A DNA stretch of 64,000 bases from Mucilaginibacter gossypiicola (lineage in GTDB: Bacteria; Bacteroidota; Bacteroidia; Sphingobacteriales; Sphingobacteriaceae). The stretch is from NCBI RefSeq assembly GCF_900110105.1, contig NZ_FOCL01000002.1, positions 637,620 to 701,619 on the forward strand, written 5' to 3'. The position numbers and the translations under genes were made by a program. Shown one piece after another: positions 61,294 through 64,000 of this stretch; positions within the stretch are counted from its first letter, which is position 1; each line of letters opens with the position of its first letter. Below the pieces are notes generated by a model that saw only the letters and a program-made list of their open reading frames with translations, was not told the origin of the DNA and did not search any database.

Positions 61294-61444
61294 AGGAGGC
61301 ACCTATGGAGCCATACATATACATCTTGCTTTCTACAAACATGCTACTCCTGCGGAGTTATAGTCGTATACTTTTTAAACTCCGCAGGAGTAGCATGTTT
61401 GTAGAAATTAAAATCAAAGAGAATTGGCTCCGTAGGTGCCTCCT
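61294..61444. repeat. Nested palindromic element (GGAGGCACC family)
   Basis: The outer arms are AGGAGGCACCTATGGAGCCA (61294-61313) and its complement at 61425-61444, with one mismatch. Inside, two perfect 30-base arms (61330-61359 and 61378-61407) include CTACAAACATGCTACTCCTG. The whole is nearly self-complementary and lies in the divergent spacer between the DUF2339 gene and the rhamnosidase gene. The right outer arm is identical to the 20-mer at 57301. Confidence 0.88.
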
Positions 61445-61565
61445 ATTACAACAGCTTTTAAAACCGATATCCTTGCTCTTAATCATTAAGCATATTGCAT
61501 ATAAATTAGTGTTGCTTTAATTGTAATTTAGCTGTGCAGCCAATTACCTACAAACCGCACTATTC

Positions 61566-63950
61566 ATGAAAGCATTTTTCAAGCACAGCTTTATTGCCGT
61601 TTTTCTTTTTACCACATCATTCGTCTATGCGCAATCCATCAATCCCGCGCTTTTAAAACACCAATGGAAAGCCTTCTGGATCACAGCTCCTAACGAGTCG
61701 CTAAAAGATTACGGGGTTTATTATTTCAGAAAAAGTGTTGAGCTCGCCGCTAAACCGGCTTCCTTTGTTGTTCATGTATCTGCCGATAACCGCTATAAGC
61801 TTTATGTTAACCAAACGCTTGTTTCATTAGGCCCGGCACGTGGCGATACCTATTATTGGAACTATGAAACGGTTGATCTGTCCCCATACCTTCAGCCGGG
61901 CAAAAACCTCATTGCGGCTGTGGTTTGGAACGATGGCGATTACCGCCCGGAAGCGCAAATCTCCTTACAAACGGGATTTATTATGCAGGGAGATAGCCCG
62001 AACGAGGAGCTTATTAACACTAACAAAACCTGGAAGTGTATCCGCGATAAATCATTTCAACCCATTATAGGCATCGGCTGGTACACTTATTATGTTGCCG
62101 GGCCCGGCGAACGGGTAGATCTGAATCAATCCATTAAAGATTGGAATGCCACGGGGCTTGATGACAGCAGTTGGAGAAACGCTATCCATATTGATAATGG
62201 AAATCCCAAAGGTGTAACCAATGCCTTTGGATGGATGCTGGTACCATCGTCAATACCTGCCATGGAAATGACGAATCAGAGGATCCCGGTTTTACGAAAG
62301 GCCGATGGTGTAACAATCCCAGCTTCGTTCCCTGCAAACAAAACTGCGATCACTATTCCGGCCAATACATTGGCTACTTTACTGCTCGATCAAACCTATT
62401 TAACCAACGCTTTTTTAACGCTTAATTTCAGTAAGGGAAAAAATGCAGGGATCGGCATAAGTTATACCGAATCATTATTCAAAACTTTGACCAGCTCCGA
62501 CGGCCCCGTAAAAGGTAACCGGAATGATGTGGATGGGAAGATTTTTGTTGGTCGTCGGGATAGCATCATCTCAGATGGTGCTTCCGGTAATTCATTCACT
62601 ACTTTAACCTGGCGCACATTCAGGTATATCGAGGTAAAAATAACAACCAAAGACGAGCCATTAATTATTGATGATATTTACGGAACGTTTACCGGGTATC
62701 CGTTTAAAATGAATGCCAAACTGGAAACGCCAAACCCCGAATTACAGCAAATGCTGGATATAGGCTGGCGCACCGCCCGTCTTTGCGCTGGTGAAACCTA
62801 TACCGATTGCCCGTACTATGAGCAATTACAATATGTAGGCGATACCCGCATACAGGCGCTGGTATCTTTTTATAACAGTGGCGATGACAGGTTGGTGCGC
62901 AATGCCATCAACCAAATGGATCATTCGCGTTTGGCCGAGGGGATTACACTGAGCCGTCACCCTTCATTCTCGCCTCAAATTATTTCGACCTTTTCTTTAT
63001 GGTATATAGGTATGCTGCATGATTACTGGATGTACCGGCCCGACAGCTCGTTTATAAAAAATAAGCTGTCCGGCATGCGCGATGTGCTTAACTTTTTCAG
63101 CAAATACCAACAGGCTGATGGCTCATTGAAAGATACCCCTTACTGGACATTTGTTGACTGGGTGAGCGATAAAGGTTGGGATTTTGGCCAGGCACCCAAA
63201 AGCGCCAAAGGCACATCGGCTATATTGGATATGCAATTAATGTGGGCCTACCAGCAAGCTGCCGAAATGGAAGCAAAAATGGGCATGCCTGCATTTGCAG
63301 CAATGTATAAAGCCAAAGCAGCACAGTTAAAAATCGCCATCCAAAACAAATACTGGGATGCAGGCAAAAAGCTTTATGCCGATACCGAGGATAAGCAATT
63401 GTTCTCTCAGCATACCAATTCTATAGCGGTACTTGCTGGCATGGTAAACAACCTAACAGCTCATGATATCAGCTTAAAGCTATTAAATGATAGTACGCTC
63501 ACCAAATGCACCATCTATTTTAAATATTACCTGCACCAGGCTATGGTAAAAGGAGGATTGGGCGATGAATATTTAAATTGGCTAAATATATGGCGTGATA
63601 ATATCAAAATGGGCTTAACTACCTGGGCCGAGATCTCCGATCTTGACCATAACCGTTCTGACTGTCATGCCTGGGGCGCAAGTCCTAATATTGAGTTTTA
63701 CCGTACTGTTTTAGGAGTTGATAGTTATGCACCCGGCTTCAGCAAAATAAAAATTGAACCGCATTTGGGGCAGATCAAAAACATTAGCGGCGAGGTACCA
63801 CATCCAAACGGAAAAATTCTCGCTAAATATCTGTTCAACAAGGGAAAATGGAACATCAGCATAACCTTACCAGGCAACACATCGGGCATTTTTGTATGGA
63901 AAGGGAAAACTTTTACGCTAAAAACAGGTAATAACAGTTTAATCATCTGA
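61566..63950 (+). CDS. Alpha-L-rhamnosidase-type glycoside hydrolase (GH78)
   Basis: A 794-residue exported enzyme with signal peptide MKAFFKHSFIAVFLFTTSFVYAQ. The N-terminal beta-sandwich modules (about 25-370) carry YYFRKSVELAAKPASFVVHV and WNDGDYRPEAQ. The (alpha/alpha)6 barrel starts near 390 with the family-typical ETYTDCPYYEQLQYVGDTRIQA, and FVDWVSDKGWDF, then TWAEISDLDHNRSDCHAWGASPN at the end, with a C-terminal beta-sandwich. The catalytic acids (Asp, Glu) are in these regions, as expected for GH78; substrate is inferred. The gene appears isolated within this window. Rhamnose-containing plant polysaccharides are the usual target. Confidence 0.9.
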   Translation: MKAFFKHSFIAVFLFTTSFVYAQSINPALLKHQWKAFWITAPNESLKDYGVYYFRKSVELAAKPASFVVHVSADNRYKLYVNQTLVSLGPARGDTYYWNYETVDLSPYLQPGKNLIAAVVWNDGDYRPEAQISLQTGFIMQGDSPNEELINTNKTWKCIRDKSFQPIIGIGWYTYYVAGPGERVDLNQSIKDWNATGLDDSSWRNAIHIDNGNPKGVTNAFGWMLVPSSIPAMEMTNQRIPVLRKADGVTIPASFPANKTAITIPANTLATLLLDQTYLTNAFLTLNFSKGKNAGIGISYTESLFKTLTSSDGPVKGNRNDVDGKIFVGRRDSIISDGASGNSFTTLTWRTFRYIEVKITTKDEPLIIDDIYGTFTGYPFKMNAKLETPNPELQQMLDIGWRTARLCAGETYTDCPYYEQLQYVGDTRIQALVSFYNSGDDRLVRNAINQMDHSRLAEGITLSRHPSFSPQIISTFSLWYIGMLHDYWMYRPDSSFIKNKLSGMRDVLNFFSKYQQADGSLKDTPYWTFVDWVSDKGWDFGQAPKSAKGTSAILDMQLMWAYQQAAEMEAKMGMPAFAAMYKAKAAQLKIAIQNKYWDAGKKLYADTEDKQLFSQHTNSIAVLAGMVNNLTAHDISLKLLNDSTLTKCTIYFKYYLHQAMVKGGLGDEYLNWLNIWRDNIKMGLTTWAEISDLDHNRSDCHAWGASPNIEFYRTVLGVDSYAPGFSKIKIEPHLGQIKNISGEVPHPNGKILAKYLFNKGKWNISITLPGNTSGIFVWKGKTFTLKTGNNSLII

Positions 63951-64000
63951 AAAAACTAACGGGGTTATTAACATTTTACCTTAATTACATTGTTTTTGCC
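63951..64000. other. Window end
   Basis: The last 50 bases hold no gene start or terminator that I can support. Confidence 0.3.

Noticed and set aside
61214..61342. N-terminal extension of the DUF2339 protein to 61342
   Set aside because: The extension runs through the nested palindrome at 61294-61444. The ATG at 61213 leads straight into the first membrane helix.

Overview
The window is chromosomal DNA from a member of the Bacteroidota, most likely Sphingobacteriaceae and Mucilaginibacter/Pedobacter-like. The evidence is the gene families (XrtN exosortase with its VIT partner, RecQ with a C-terminal helix-turn-helix, stand-alone DsbD alpha domain, DUF3999/DUF2339 pair, GH78 rhamnosidase), the near absence of Shine-Dalgarno sequences, and repeated promoter -7 boxes of the Bacteroidota form TAnnTTTG. 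No rRNA, tRNA, CRISPR array, prophage or intact transposase was seen. The assignment rests on recalled family traits, not on a search.

Layout. 1-11.4 kb: secreted M14 carboxypeptidase, recQ, murF, an FtsX/MacB-type permease, and an SDR/epimerase operon. 11.5-16.3 kb: TM2 protein, a YoeB-type toxin-antitoxin pair whose toxin carries a nonsense codon, Nif3-like protein, zinc-ribbon coiled-coil protein and small envelope proteins. 16.3-21.9 kb: radical SAM protein, an overlapping three-gene sensor operon (membrane protein, histidine kinase, LuxR-type regulator), metallophosphoesterase and an orphan LutC. 21.9-30.7 kb: ftsH, rsfS, birA, split DsbD, pfkA, a PAS sensor without an ATPase domain, and a 5'-nucleotidase. 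30.8-36.8 kb: rpsP, rimM, trmD and rplS, normally one operon, here spread over 6 kb with a membrane protein/XRE pair, two VOC proteins and an ECF sigma module with a frameshifted sigma gene between them. 37.2-48.4 kb: phospholipid genes (psd, cdsA) with a CPBP protease, dusB, apaG, a YXWGXW-repeat protein, zinc metallopeptidase, FAD oxidoreductase, glnS, crotonase and a B12-binding subunit. 48.6-53.5 kb: the XrtN exosortase system with its VIT-domain substrate, a winged-helix regulator and a membrane protein. 53.7-63.95 kb: DCC-family protein, TIGR01777 epimerase, amidohydrolase, DUF3999/DUF2339 operon and a GH78 enzyme.

The most notable biology is the XrtN locus. The exosortase has Cys174, Arg225 and His241 in the right places, its single neighbouring substrate ends in PEP plus a membrane segment plus a basic tail, and the upstream winged-helix gene is linked to both transcription units by two copies of a 17-bp inverted repeat (ACTTTG-N5-CAAAGT). 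Other regulatory finds are a palindrome lying on the -33 box of the XRE/membrane pair, two matching ECF-type sites (GCAACC-N15/16-ATTATA) around the broken sigma gene, and leader hairpins before the S16 and L19 genes.

Intergenic space is filled with non-coding palindromic repeats of at least six families: TGTCATTGCGAG elements, TGTCATTTCGAG elements, CTTGC(A/G)CTCGTT elements, GACTCACCCCG elements, nested GGAGGCACC composites with long terminal inverted repeats, and long imperfect hairpins built from degenerate short words. Several overlap or abut start codons and so decide which start is credible.
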